Shown here: piece after piece, positions 18,585 to 26,533 of the stretch | How positions within the stretch are numbered: the stretch's first letter is position 1 | Layout of the letters: each line of letters starts with the position of its first letter | NCBI GenBank assembly: GCA_028284935.1 | Contig: JANQQQ010000012.1 | Location: 372,001 to 436,000 of the forward strand | DNA: 64,000 nucleotides | Origin: Croceivirga sp. | GTDB taxonomy: Bacteria; Bacteroidota; Bacteroidia; Flavobacteriales; Flavobacteriaceae | Reading direction: 5' to 3' | Made by a program: the position numbers and the translations under genes | Notes under the pieces: generated by a model | What the model was told of the DNA's origin: nothing | What the model saw: the letters and a program-made list of their open reading frames with translations, nothing else | Database searches by the model: none

Positions 18585-19211
18585 ATGAAAACGATTGAAC
18601 TATTTAAAAATTTACGTTTACTGGCCCTTTTGTTTGGCGCCATCACAATAGTAAGTTGTAGTGATGATGATGACGCCGCTCCAGAAGAGGAAAATGAACT
18701 GGAAGTCATCACCAACGTTTCCTTGGTATTTACCAACACGGCCGATGCTACCGATGTGGTAACCGTTTCCGCTGTTGATCCGGATGGGGAAGGGATTCAG
18801 GGATTGCAGGAAGATAACACGGCCATTACCTTAAGCTTAAACGCGACCTACCGCCTATCCTTTGTCATTTTGAATGCTTTGGATCTGGATGATGTAGAGG
18901 ATATTGGGGAGGAAATCGAAGAAGAGGATGATGAACACCAATTTTTCTTTAGCTTCACTCAGGACGCTTTTGTCAACCCAACTGGGGATGGGAATGTAGA
19001 TACGGCTTCGGACCCTATCAACTATGAAGATGAAGACGATAACGGTAATCCTTTGGGCCTATCCACAACATGGACTACTGGGGCAACCCCCGTGGCGGGT
19101 GGTAACTTCACTGCTAGGTTGCAACACCAACCTGATGTGAAGACAGCGACCTCAGGTGCCAATGATGGTGATACTGATTTTAACCTATCCTTTGTGTTGA
19201 ACATTCAGTAA
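18585..19211 (+). CDS. Acidic lipoprotein of the 'type 1 periplasmic binding fold' family
   Basis: 208 residues. Signal peptide with lipobox IVSC (about C24) followed by SDDDD. The body is very acidic: DLDDVEDIGEEIEEEDDEHQFFF at about 105-127, then NYEDEDDNGNPLG. The pattern of TYRLSFVILNA, the E/D-rich segment ending EHQFFF, a small DGNPLG turn and a C-terminal HQPDVKT...DTDFNLSFVLNI matches a lipoprotein family commonly encoded beside TonB-dependent receptors in Bacteroidetes, where it is usually labelled 'type 1 periplasmic binding fold superfamily protein'. Likely a surface or periplasmic partner of the receptor that binds its cargo. It is preceded by a Zur-type operator and followed by a terminator, so it can be an independent transcript. 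Confidence 0.75.
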   Translation: MKTIELFKNLRLLALLFGAITIVSCSDDDDAAPEEENELEVITNVSLVFTNTADATDVVTVSAVDPDGEGIQGLQEDNTAITLSLNATYRLSFVILNALDLDDVEDIGEEIEEEDDEHQFFFSFTQDAFVNPTGDGNVDTASDPINYEDEDDNGNPLGLSTTWTTGATPVAGGNFTARLQHQPDVKTATSGANDGDTDFNLSFVLNIQ

Positions 19212-19231
19212 AATCCAATCGAATATGCTTG

Positions 19232-19275
19232 AACTCCCGCGCTGCTTTAATCAATCAGAGTGGGAGTTTTTTTTT
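19232..19275 (+). terminator. Intrinsic terminator after the acidic lipoprotein gene
   Basis: AACTCCC (19232-19238) pairs with GGGAGTT (19262-19268), with a possible inner CTG/CAG pairing, followed by nine or more T. It separates the receptor-lipoprotein genes from the ABC operon. Confidence 0.75.
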
Positions 19276-19333
19276 TAATCCTTATGGCATATATGAATTG
19301 GCCTTCTTAACGAAACACACGAACCGAGAATAG

Positions 19334-20050
19334 ATGATTACGACCAAAGACCTTACAAAAACATATGGTGGGCAAATTGCGCTTGACCATCTCAACCTTA
19401 ATGTAAAAGCAGGTGAAATCTACTGCCTTTTAGGGGCTAACGGAGCCGGAAAAACAACAGCGATAAACTTACTCTTGGGTTTTATTGAGCCCACTTCGGG
19501 AAGTGCATTCATTAACCAGCTTGAGGTGCATAAAAATCCAAAAGCCACCAAACACTTCTTGGCGTACATCCCGGAAAACCTAATGCTCTACCCTAGTTTG
19601 ACCGCGGTTGAAAATTTGGATTACTTTTCTGGAATCGCAGGAAAGAAATTATCCTCAGCAGCTTTAAAGGATGTTCTGGAAGAATCCGGATTACAACCGG
19701 ATGCTTTTGACAAAAGAATTTCAACCTTTTCCAAAGGGATGCGTCAAAAGGTGGGCATCGCCATTGCACTGGCAAAAGATGCCAAAGTACTCCTATTGGA
19801 TGAACCCACGTCTGGTTTGGACCCCCAAGCCAGTAACGAATTTGGAATAGTATTGCAAAAACTGAAGACGAAAGGCGTGGCCACCTTAATGGCTACCCAT
19901 GATCTATTTCGCGCCAAAGAAATAGGTACCCATGTTGGGATTATGAAAGACGGACAGCTCAAACAAGAATTTGTGGTTGAAAAAATCACTCTTAGTGAAC
20001 TTGAAAAGTGCTATCTGGATACCATGAAATACGAAAAAGAATCGGTATGA
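19334..20050 (+). CDS. ABC transporter ATP-binding protein (ABC-2 / NosF-like exporter type)
   Basis: 238 residues. Walker A GANGAGKTT (about 36-44), signature FSKGMRQK, Walker B VLLLDEP, D-loop and the H-loop THD are all present, so it should hydrolyse ATP. The sequence type (CCMA-like, short, with GLDPQASNEF) is that of ATPases paired with DUF3526/ABC-2 permeases. The stop overlaps the start of the first permease gene (ATGA), so the two are translationally coupled. First gene of a four-gene operon ending with the DUF5916 protein at 25113. Confidence 0.92.
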   Translation: MITTKDLTKTYGGQIALDHLNLNVKAGEIYCLLGANGAGKTTAINLLLGFIEPTSGSAFINQLEVHKNPKATKHFLAYIPENLMLYPSLTAVENLDYFSGIAGKKLSSAALKDVLEESGLQPDAFDKRISTFSKGMRQKVGIAIALAKDAKVLLLDEPTSGLDPQASNEFGIVLQKLKTKGVATLMATHDLFRAKEIGTHVGIMKDGQLKQEFVVEKITLSELEKCYLDTMKYEKESV

Positions 20051-21453
20051 TTTCAAAGACATTCAGTAAGGAAACCAAGGAATTGCTTAGAGAGGGCAGG
20101 GTCCTTATTTCGCTGATTATCGTAATCCTCCTTTTGGCAGTTGCCGTGTTCATTAGTGCACGACAATATCAAAACATCAATGAGCAATATAAAGTTGCAC
20201 AGCAAACGGAAAGAGCCAATTGGGACAATCAAGGTGCTAAAAACCCGCATTCTGCCGCGCACTATGGCACCTATGCGTTCAAACCAAAATACCCACTCTC
20301 CTTACTGGACCAAGGCGTGGATAAGTATACGGGAACTTCCATCTTTTTGGAAGCACATGCCCGTAATGAAGCGCAATTTAGTGCCGCAGCTGACCAAACC
20401 GGCTTAGCTCGTTTCGGGGATTTGACTCCCGATTTTATATTGCTATTTATCATCCCCTTACTCATTATTCTGTTGGGCTTTAATACGTTTACAAAGGAAC
20501 GGGAAATGGGTACGCTTACCCTATTAAAAAGTCAAGGTATTTCTTCCTTCAGGTGGATTTGGGGCAAATGGCTGGCGCTTTTCACCCCAATTTTCTCAAT
20601 CACCTTTGTTTTGTTCCTTATTGCGGGCTTGGTGCTGTCAAATCTTAAGGACTTTGGGGTTTTTAATTGGAGCACATTGGTTACTATGTTTCTTGTATAT
20701 ATGGTGTTCTATGCGGTGTTTATCAATATGGTCTTACTCATTTCCGCAAAGGCAAAAAAATCAGGAATCGCATTGGTAATTGGTTTGAGTGTCTGGATTA
20801 TTGCTTGTCTGGTTGCACCAAAGATGGCCACAAATTTTGCGCAAGCAAGGCATCCTTATCCTACAGCCCAAGAGTTTGCCGAAGCGGTACAAATGGATAA
20901 AGAAAAAGGATTGGACGGTCATAATCCATGGGGTGAGGAAGCACAGCAACTGGAGCGAGAGGTTTTGGCGGAATACGGCGTTGATAGTTTGAGTCAATTA
21001 CCCTTCAACTTTGATGGCTACATTATGCAGAAAGGGGAGGAACATCAAGCCGAAGTGTATTTTAAGCATTACAATCATCTAAAAACACAATATGGAAAAC
21101 AGACCCAGGTGTATCAAACACTGGCGGTTATGTCCCCTTTTCTACCTACCCGCTTTTTGAGCATGTCACTGGCAAATACGGATTACGGAACCCATTGGCA
21201 TTTCAACGACGCTGCAGAAAAATACCGAATCGCCGCTCAAAAGCTCTTAAACGATCACTTTGCCGAAAATTCGGAATACGGTGATTGGGATTGGAAGGCA
21301 GATGCCAACTACTGGCAGGAATTGCCTTCTTTTGAGTATGAACCACCCAGTTTATCCAGTACACTTTCTAAAAATACGTCTAATGTTGTCTTACTGGGCG
21401 GTTGGTTGGTATTGTCTTTTGGAATGCTGTTTTTGACCGTCAAAATTAAATAG
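20047..21453 (+). CDS. ABC-2 transporter permease, DUF3526-type (first)
   Basis: 468 residues from the ATG at 20047, which overlaps the ATPase stop. One membrane helix near the N-terminus (about 17-38) is followed by a large extracytoplasmic loop, then a five-helix bundle (about 130-275) with the ABC-2 motif NTFTKEREMGTLTLLKSQG, a second large loop and a final helix. This is the architecture of DUF3526 permeases in NosY-like exporters. Substrate unknown. It likely forms a heterodimer with the next gene product. Confidence 0.85.
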   Translation: MISKTFSKETKELLREGRVLISLIIVILLLAVAVFISARQYQNINEQYKVAQQTERANWDNQGAKNPHSAAHYGTYAFKPKYPLSLLDQGVDKYTGTSIFLEAHARNEAQFSAAADQTGLARFGDLTPDFILLFIIPLLIILLGFNTFTKEREMGTLTLLKSQGISSFRWIWGKWLALFTPIFSITFVLFLIAGLVLSNLKDFGVFNWSTLVTMFLVYMVFYAVFINMVLLISAKAKKSGIALVIGLSVWIIACLVAPKMATNFAQARHPYPTAQEFAEAVQMDKEKGLDGHNPWGEEAQQLEREVLAEYGVDSLSQLPFNFDGYIMQKGEEHQAEVYFKHYNHLKTQYGKQTQVYQTLAVMSPFLPTRFLSMSLANTDYGTHWHFNDAAEKYRIAAQKLLNDHFAENSEYGDWDWKADANYWQELPSFEYEPPSLSSTLSKNTSNVVLLGGWLVLSFGMLFLTVKIK

Positions 21454-21455
21454 TC

Positions 21456-22886
21456 ATGTTCAAATACAATTTTAAATATGAATTAAAACAACTGTTGCGC
21501 AGCCGGTGGATACAACTGATGAGCGCACTGTTGCTGCTACTGTTTGGTTTTGCCACCTACAACGGCTTGCAGAAAGTGGAAGAGCGCAATGCGGCTATTA
21601 CAACTGCACAGGACAAAGCCCGTGAAAATGATAAAATAATGGTGAAGCTTTTAGACAGTCTGGACCGCGAGCTGGAGGTTTCCATTCCATCCTGGCGCCA
21701 CCCTACAAATCCGATGGTGATTGGCAACAGCTATCCCCGAGTTGCGGCAATGCCCGCCGAGACGTTTGCCTTTGTTGCCACTGGACAGAGTGATATGTTT
21801 ACCCACTATAAAAAACCTGAGGTATATGGTTTTTCCTTTATAGAGGATTTTACCGAAATGACCAGTCCCGTGCAATTGCTGTTTGGCAGTTTTGATTTGG
21901 CATTTGTGATTGTCTATTTACTCCCATTGCTCATCATTGCTTTTAGCTATAACGTGCTTTCTGCTGAGCGGGAAAGTGGTTCGTTGCGCCTACTGGGCGC
22001 ACAGCCCATACGAATAGAAACGTGGGTGTTACAAAAGTTGGGGTTGCGATTTTTATGGCTCTCCGTACTCGTCATTTTGACTTTGCTTATGGTTTTTCTG
22101 GCTTTGGGTATCCCTCCGCTCAATAAAATGAAGGCGTTTTTAGGGTTAATCTCTATGGTGCTTGCTTATGCCCTTTTTTGGTTTGCCCTGGCTTTTTTGA
22201 TCAACCTTTGGGTGGGTCGTTCGGCCAAAAATGCCATGTCACTCTTAGGACTTTGGATTGTATTTGTCCTTTTGGTACCCTCTGTCATCAATCAAATGGG
22301 AAGTACCTTATATCCACTGCCATCCCGCGCATTAATGATAAATGAGATGCGTGGCACACAAGCGGATGTTCTTAAAAATGTGGATGAAATATTGGATAAT
22401 TTTCTTAGAGATCACCCGGAGTATGCCGTAAATGACACCACTTTACAACGCAACTATTGGCATAGTTTTATGGTGGCACAAAAGGTGATCCGGGAAGAGC
22501 TACAACCCGTTTTGGACAATCATGACCAGCAATTACGGAAACAGCAGGACTGGGTAACACAGTTCAAATGGCTTTCTCCCGCAGTGGTCACACAGGAAGC
22601 GCTTAATCAAATGGCAGGTACTTCTTCCCAGGACTATGAAAATTATAGGCAACAGGTGCTCGATTTTTCCCATGAATGGCGTAATCATTTTGTTCCGATG
22701 GTATATAATAATACCGTGTTCTCCAAGGAGGACATTGAAAATTTACCACATTTTGAATATCAACCGCTAAAAGGGACATTCACAGGTGCATTGTTTACCG
22801 TTCTGGGACTTTCCCTTTTTGTATATCTAGCTGGGATTTTGGCGTATCAAAAAAAATCAAGGGACATCATTCTGAAAACTGAGTAG
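21456..22886 (+). CDS. ABC-2 transporter permease, DUF3526-type (second)
   Basis: 476 residues, starting two bases after the previous stop. It has the same topology and shared motifs as its neighbour (VLSAERESGSLRLLGAQP matching KEREMGTLTLLKSQG), so the two are paralogues from a duplication. N-terminal helix about 18-38, extracytoplasmic loop to about 140, helices about 145-285, second loop, last helix about 445-465. Confidence 0.85.
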   Translation: MFKYNFKYELKQLLRSRWIQLMSALLLLLFGFATYNGLQKVEERNAAITTAQDKARENDKIMVKLLDSLDRELEVSIPSWRHPTNPMVIGNSYPRVAAMPAETFAFVATGQSDMFTHYKKPEVYGFSFIEDFTEMTSPVQLLFGSFDLAFVIVYLLPLLIIAFSYNVLSAERESGSLRLLGAQPIRIETWVLQKLGLRFLWLSVLVILTLLMVFLALGIPPLNKMKAFLGLISMVLAYALFWFALAFLINLWVGRSAKNAMSLLGLWIVFVLLVPSVINQMGSTLYPLPSRALMINEMRGTQADVLKNVDEILDNFLRDHPEYAVNDTTLQRNYWHSFMVAQKVIREELQPVLDNHDQQLRKQQDWVTQFKWLSPAVVTQEALNQMAGTSSQDYENYRQQVLDFSHEWRNHFVPMVYNNTVFSKEDIENLPHFEYQPLKGTFTGALFTVLGLSLFVYLAGILAYQKKSRDIILKTE

Positions 22887-22887
22887 T

Positions 22888-25113
22888 ATGCTTAAATCTC
22901 AAATGAAAGTTTTTGGTGTTTGCATATTGGTTTCGAGATGTATTCTACTTAGTGCCCAACAAGACGAAACCGATAATTTCCCCCCCCCTGAAGTCCCCGT
23001 AAGAATAACAGCTTTCCAAGCCAAAGGCACCATTGCTGTTGATGGTCGATTGGATGAACCCGACTGGAATCTTGTAGAACCGGTTACGGATTTCTTCAGG
23101 CAGGAACCCGTTCAAGGTGGATTCATTAAAAATCCTACTGAAGTTCGCATTTTATATGACGACAAAAACATTTACTTCGGAGTTTTTGCCAGGGATTCCA
23201 TGGGTAAAAAGGGGGTTCGAATGCAGGATTTGAGTCGGGATTTCAATGGTCTTGAAAACGATGTTTTCGGGATTCAAATCGATGCCCAAAACACCAAACA
23301 ATATGCCGTTTCCTTTCAAACCACCCCCTATGGGAATCAACAAGATGTTCAAAATTTTAATGATGCTAATAGGGATGAGGATTGGAATGCTTTATGGCGG
23401 GTTCGAACGCAGCGAACGGACGAAGGGTACTATGCAGAATTCGCCATTCCCTTTAAATCCATCCGTTATGACAAGCCTGTGGCCGGTCTTCCCGTGGAAT
23501 GGGGCATTACTTTTTTCCGATTGGCACGCAAGGACTATGAGAAAACAGTATTTCCGGCCATACCGCAGTCGTTTTCAGAGAATCGGATGATCTATGCTGC
23601 CAAGCTTACAGGTCTGAAGGTGCCACCCCCTTCCGCCAATATTCGTATAGAACCTTATGCCCTTTACCAATATGATGAAAACAAGGAGGGAAGTGTTTTG
23701 GTCGACAAATTGAATAATCCCAAGGTGGGCGGAGACGTTAAATGGGCCATTAGCCCTAATGCGGTTTTGGATTTGACCATTAATACCGATTTTGCACAAG
23801 CAGATGTCGATCAGGCGGTGAACAACTTGGAACGATTCAACATTTTTTTTCCTGAACGACGGCAGTTCTTTTTGGAAAATTCCGGTATTTGGGCAGGAGG
23901 GGGTAATTCCCAGGTGCGTCCGTTTTTCAGTCGTACCATAGGACTATCAAATGCCTTCAATGCCGCCCCTGCCCCATTGGATGCCGGTGTTCGATTTACC
24001 GACCGTGATGAAAAACGAACCCTTGCCGCTCTAGCTGTCCGCCAACGTAAAACTGATGATAGTCCGGGTGCTACTTTTGGAGTGGCCCGATACACCAAAA
24101 ACTATGGCAAGGAAAGCAATATTGGGGCCATGGTAACCTATCGCAGGGACGATTCATTTACCGACTTAAGCCCAGAAAGTCAAAACAATACCACGATTTC
24201 CATGGATGGCCTTATTCGACCAAAAAGTGAATGGACGACAACTTACCTATTATCGGCCTCATTTGACAGCGAAACCAGTGAAAACGGATATGCAGGCCGC
24301 TTTTTTAGCGGATTTACGACCAATAACTATTATTTGGGTTATTTGAACTTCTTCGTGAGTGAAGATTACAATCCTGACATGGGCTTTGTACAGCAGAAAG
24401 ACGTAATGCACCACAGTCCTGGAGGCTATGCTATTTTGCGTCCCAAGAAATTACCCTTTGTTCGTCGCTGGGATCCTGGGGTCTTCTTTAATTACTTTCA
24501 TGATTTTGAGGATTTTGGGAGTTTCCAGCAATCCAATCTCTACATTTTTCCCATTTATACCTGGTTTAAGGACAATAGTTTTTTAGAGGCATCTTTTCGG
24601 CCTACCTGGCAGAACATCAATTTTGATTTTGCTCCCCTAGGCCTAGAAATTGAAGAAGGCCGATACAGCTATACGCGCTATACTCTTCGCTATAATTCCG
24701 ATCGGTCAAAAAAGTTTTCAGGTTCCATTAGATTTGACTTCGGGAATTTTTACAATGGGATTCGGAATTCAGTAACGGCTGGATTAAGGTACGCCCCCGT
24801 ACCCCACATCGCAATGAATATCGACTACGAAAACAATAACATCAATGATGTGGGAATACTTTCAGAAGATTTGAATACCGATTTGTACACCGGAAGTTTG
24901 CGTTTGGCATTGAATCCAAGGGTCCAGCTGTCCACTTTTTACCAATACAATAGTTTTGATGAACAAGGGCGATGGAACATTCGATTTAGCTGGGAGTATA
25001 TGCCCCTTTCGTTTATCTATATCGTTTTCAACGATACCCAAACAGACCTGTTTGATCCCGTACAACGCACTACCCAAACCATCAGCAAGATTACTTTTTT
25101 AAAACAGTTTTGA
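22888..25113 (+). CDS. DUF5916 outer-membrane barrel protein with N-terminal CBM9-like domain
   Basis: 741 residues; the start is ATG at 22888 or 22903 (the latter gives a cleaner signal peptide ending LLSAQ). Residues about 35-235 form a CBM9-like domain (IAVDGRLDEPDWN, RILYDDKNIYFGVFARD, YYAEFAIPFKSIRY). The rest is the DUF5916 region: NPKVGGDVKWAISPNAVLDL, NTDFAQADVDQAVNNLERF, FFPERRQFFLENSG, then a beta-barrel ending in a terminal Phe. Function is unknown; in Bacteroidetes such proteins are thought to be outer-membrane proteins. Cotranscription with the ABC exporter suggests a joined export or envelope role, which is inference. Its stop is four bases from the convergent NlpC gene. Confidence 0.85.
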   Translation: MLKSQMKVFGVCILVSRCILLSAQQDETDNFPPPEVPVRITAFQAKGTIAVDGRLDEPDWNLVEPVTDFFRQEPVQGGFIKNPTEVRILYDDKNIYFGVFARDSMGKKGVRMQDLSRDFNGLENDVFGIQIDAQNTKQYAVSFQTTPYGNQQDVQNFNDANRDEDWNALWRVRTQRTDEGYYAEFAIPFKSIRYDKPVAGLPVEWGITFFRLARKDYEKTVFPAIPQSFSENRMIYAAKLTGLKVPPPSANIRIEPYALYQYDENKEGSVLVDKLNNPKVGGDVKWAISPNAVLDLTINTDFAQADVDQAVNNLERFNIFFPERRQFFLENSGIWAGGGNSQVRPFFSRTIGLSNAFNAAPAPLDAGVRFTDRDEKRTLAALAVRQRKTDDSPGATFGVARYTKNYGKESNIGAMVTYRRDDSFTDLSPESQNNTTISMDGLIRPKSEWTTTYLLSASFDSETSENGYAGRFFSGFTTNNYYLGYLNFFVSEDYNPDMGFVQQKDVMHHSPGGYAILRPKKLPFVRRWDPGVFFNYFHDFEDFGSFQQSNLYIFPIYTWFKDNSFLEASFRPTWQNINFDFAPLGLEIEEGRYSYTRYTLRYNSDRSKKFSGSIRFDFGNFYNGIRNSVTAGLRYAPVPHIAMNIDYENNNINDVGILSEDLNTDLYTGSLRLALNPRVQLSTFYQYNSFDEQGRWNIRFSWEYMPLSFIYIVFNDTQTDLFDPVQRTTQTISKITFLKQF

Positions 25114-25117
25114 ACGC

Positions 25118-26530
25118 CTATTCCCCCAAAAAATTGGTCATGGCATACATCTCTTCCAATAAGGGGACTGTAATACCTTCATTCCCTTCCCCGGCCATTA
25201 CAGAAGTAATTACCGCTTCCCCAATGATATGCCTTCCCTTTAGTGAGCCATCTTCTTCTTGATGGATGCCTTCAATGGGATAATCCTTAAGAAAATCAGC
25301 CAATTGTTCATTCCCATAGGAGGTTTTCAATCCCCAAATAGCATGGAATATCAATGGTTCTCCGTTTGAAGCGTTGCCCACATAGAACATATTATGTCCT
25401 TTTTTCCGCAGAATGGTCCGGAACGGGATTCCCTTGTCCTTAATGAATTGCATCTTTTCCTGGATGTTACCTGTCAATTCATAGTGTTGCCCAATTTCAA
25501 TCTGATCCTTGGAATCTCGAGGTAACCAAATTTTATAAGTGGCCATCATATCCCGAATCATGGAGGAACAATCCCGATTTTCCAGGTTTCCTCCCCAACC
25601 ATACGGCCTACCGATTAGATTGGATACCAAATCTTTAAGTAGCTTTTCATTAAACGCAACACTATCAAAAGCAACTAGGTCTTTGGCCACTTCTGCCTTT
25701 AGAATTTTGGCATTTTGGTTTTCATCCGCGTTTACATAGAAAGCCAATACGTTTTGAGGAGCATTGATTTCCTCAAAGGGTAAAACCATCCCCATTTTAG
25801 CATTTAGCGCATAGTTTGAAGTGGGATTCCCCAAATGGACATTGTCAGACAAGGGCATGGCATAGTTTCCGGTTCGCCACTCCTTCATAAAATCTTCTGA
25901 AACCACCGCCAAATCGTGCACGGTAACCCATCCTTTATAATAGGGGCTAATTACATAACACCATTGTCTATCAATGGATAGATGAAGGAGCTGTAAAGGG
26001 GTGTTTGCCCAAAGGTTCGTCTCTTGAAAGTAATCAAAGGGGAAGCCCTCCCCTGCTTTTGAATAGGTATCAAAACCAGGTCTGTTTGATGGTATCCGTC
26101 TCAGATTGGTATGGGCAACTACGATTCCCTTTTTCAAAAAATTGGGGAAAGTATCAGCATTGATATTATTTACTATTTCATCCCTTTGCTCTTTGCTATG
26201 TGGCTTTTTGTTTTCCCCATACCATTCATTGTCATTTTGGTAGCTGGTCAAATAAGCAAGTTCCTTTCCAGGAAAAGTACCTAGAGTGGAAAGCAGTTCT
26301 TTTGCTTTGGAGCTCCAAGGAACAAAGAAATTGGTAATAAACTCCTTTTGGGTTGAGTCAGGAATATGCACTTCTTGTTTAGGGTATTCCAAATCTTCCG
26401 TGGAATATGTTTCAATCTCAATTTTGGGCACTTCCTTTTTAGGGTGATTGCAGTTCAATAAAAATAGGGGTGCCACTAAAATTAAGGTAAGTCTAGCCCA
26501 AGGTATATTTCTTGTACACATCGGTTTCAC
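25118..26530 (-). CDS. SH3/NlpC-P60 family lipoprotein, probable cell-wall peptidase
   Basis: 470 residues. A signal peptide ends in LLNC (C27), so it is probably lipidated. Residues about 130-235 look like a bacterial SH3 region (VVAHTNLRRIPSNRPGF, YKGWVTVHDLAVVSEDF). The catalytic NlpC/P60 domain starts near 315: IGRPYGWGGNLENRDCSSMIRD with the nucleophilic Cys, and a histidine in IFHAIWG. Such enzymes cut gamma-D-glutamyl-diamino acid bonds in peptidoglycan peptides. It is adjacent (three bases) to the penicillin acylase family gene, so the two are probably cotranscribed from 28897. Confidence 0.85.
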   Translation of the reverse strand: MKPMCTRNIPWARLTLILVAPLFLLNCNHPKKEVPKIEIETYSTEDLEYPKQEVHIPDSTQKEFITNFFVPWSSKAKELLSTLGTFPGKELAYLTSYQNDNEWYGENKKPHSKEQRDEIVNNINADTFPNFLKKGIVVAHTNLRRIPSNRPGFDTYSKAGEGFPFDYFQETNLWANTPLQLLHLSIDRQWCYVISPYYKGWVTVHDLAVVSEDFMKEWRTGNYAMPLSDNVHLGNPTSNYALNAKMGMVLPFEEINAPQNVLAFYVNADENQNAKILKAEVAKDLVAFDSVAFNEKLLKDLVSNLIGRPYGWGGNLENRDCSSMIRDMMATYKIWLPRDSKDQIEIGQHYELTGNIQEKMQFIKDKGIPFRTILRKKGHNMFYVGNASNGEPLIFHAIWGLKTSYGNEQLADFLKDYPIEGIHQEEDGSLKGRHIIGEAVITSVMAGEGNEGITVPLLEEMYAMTNFLGE

Positions 26531-26533
26531 ATT

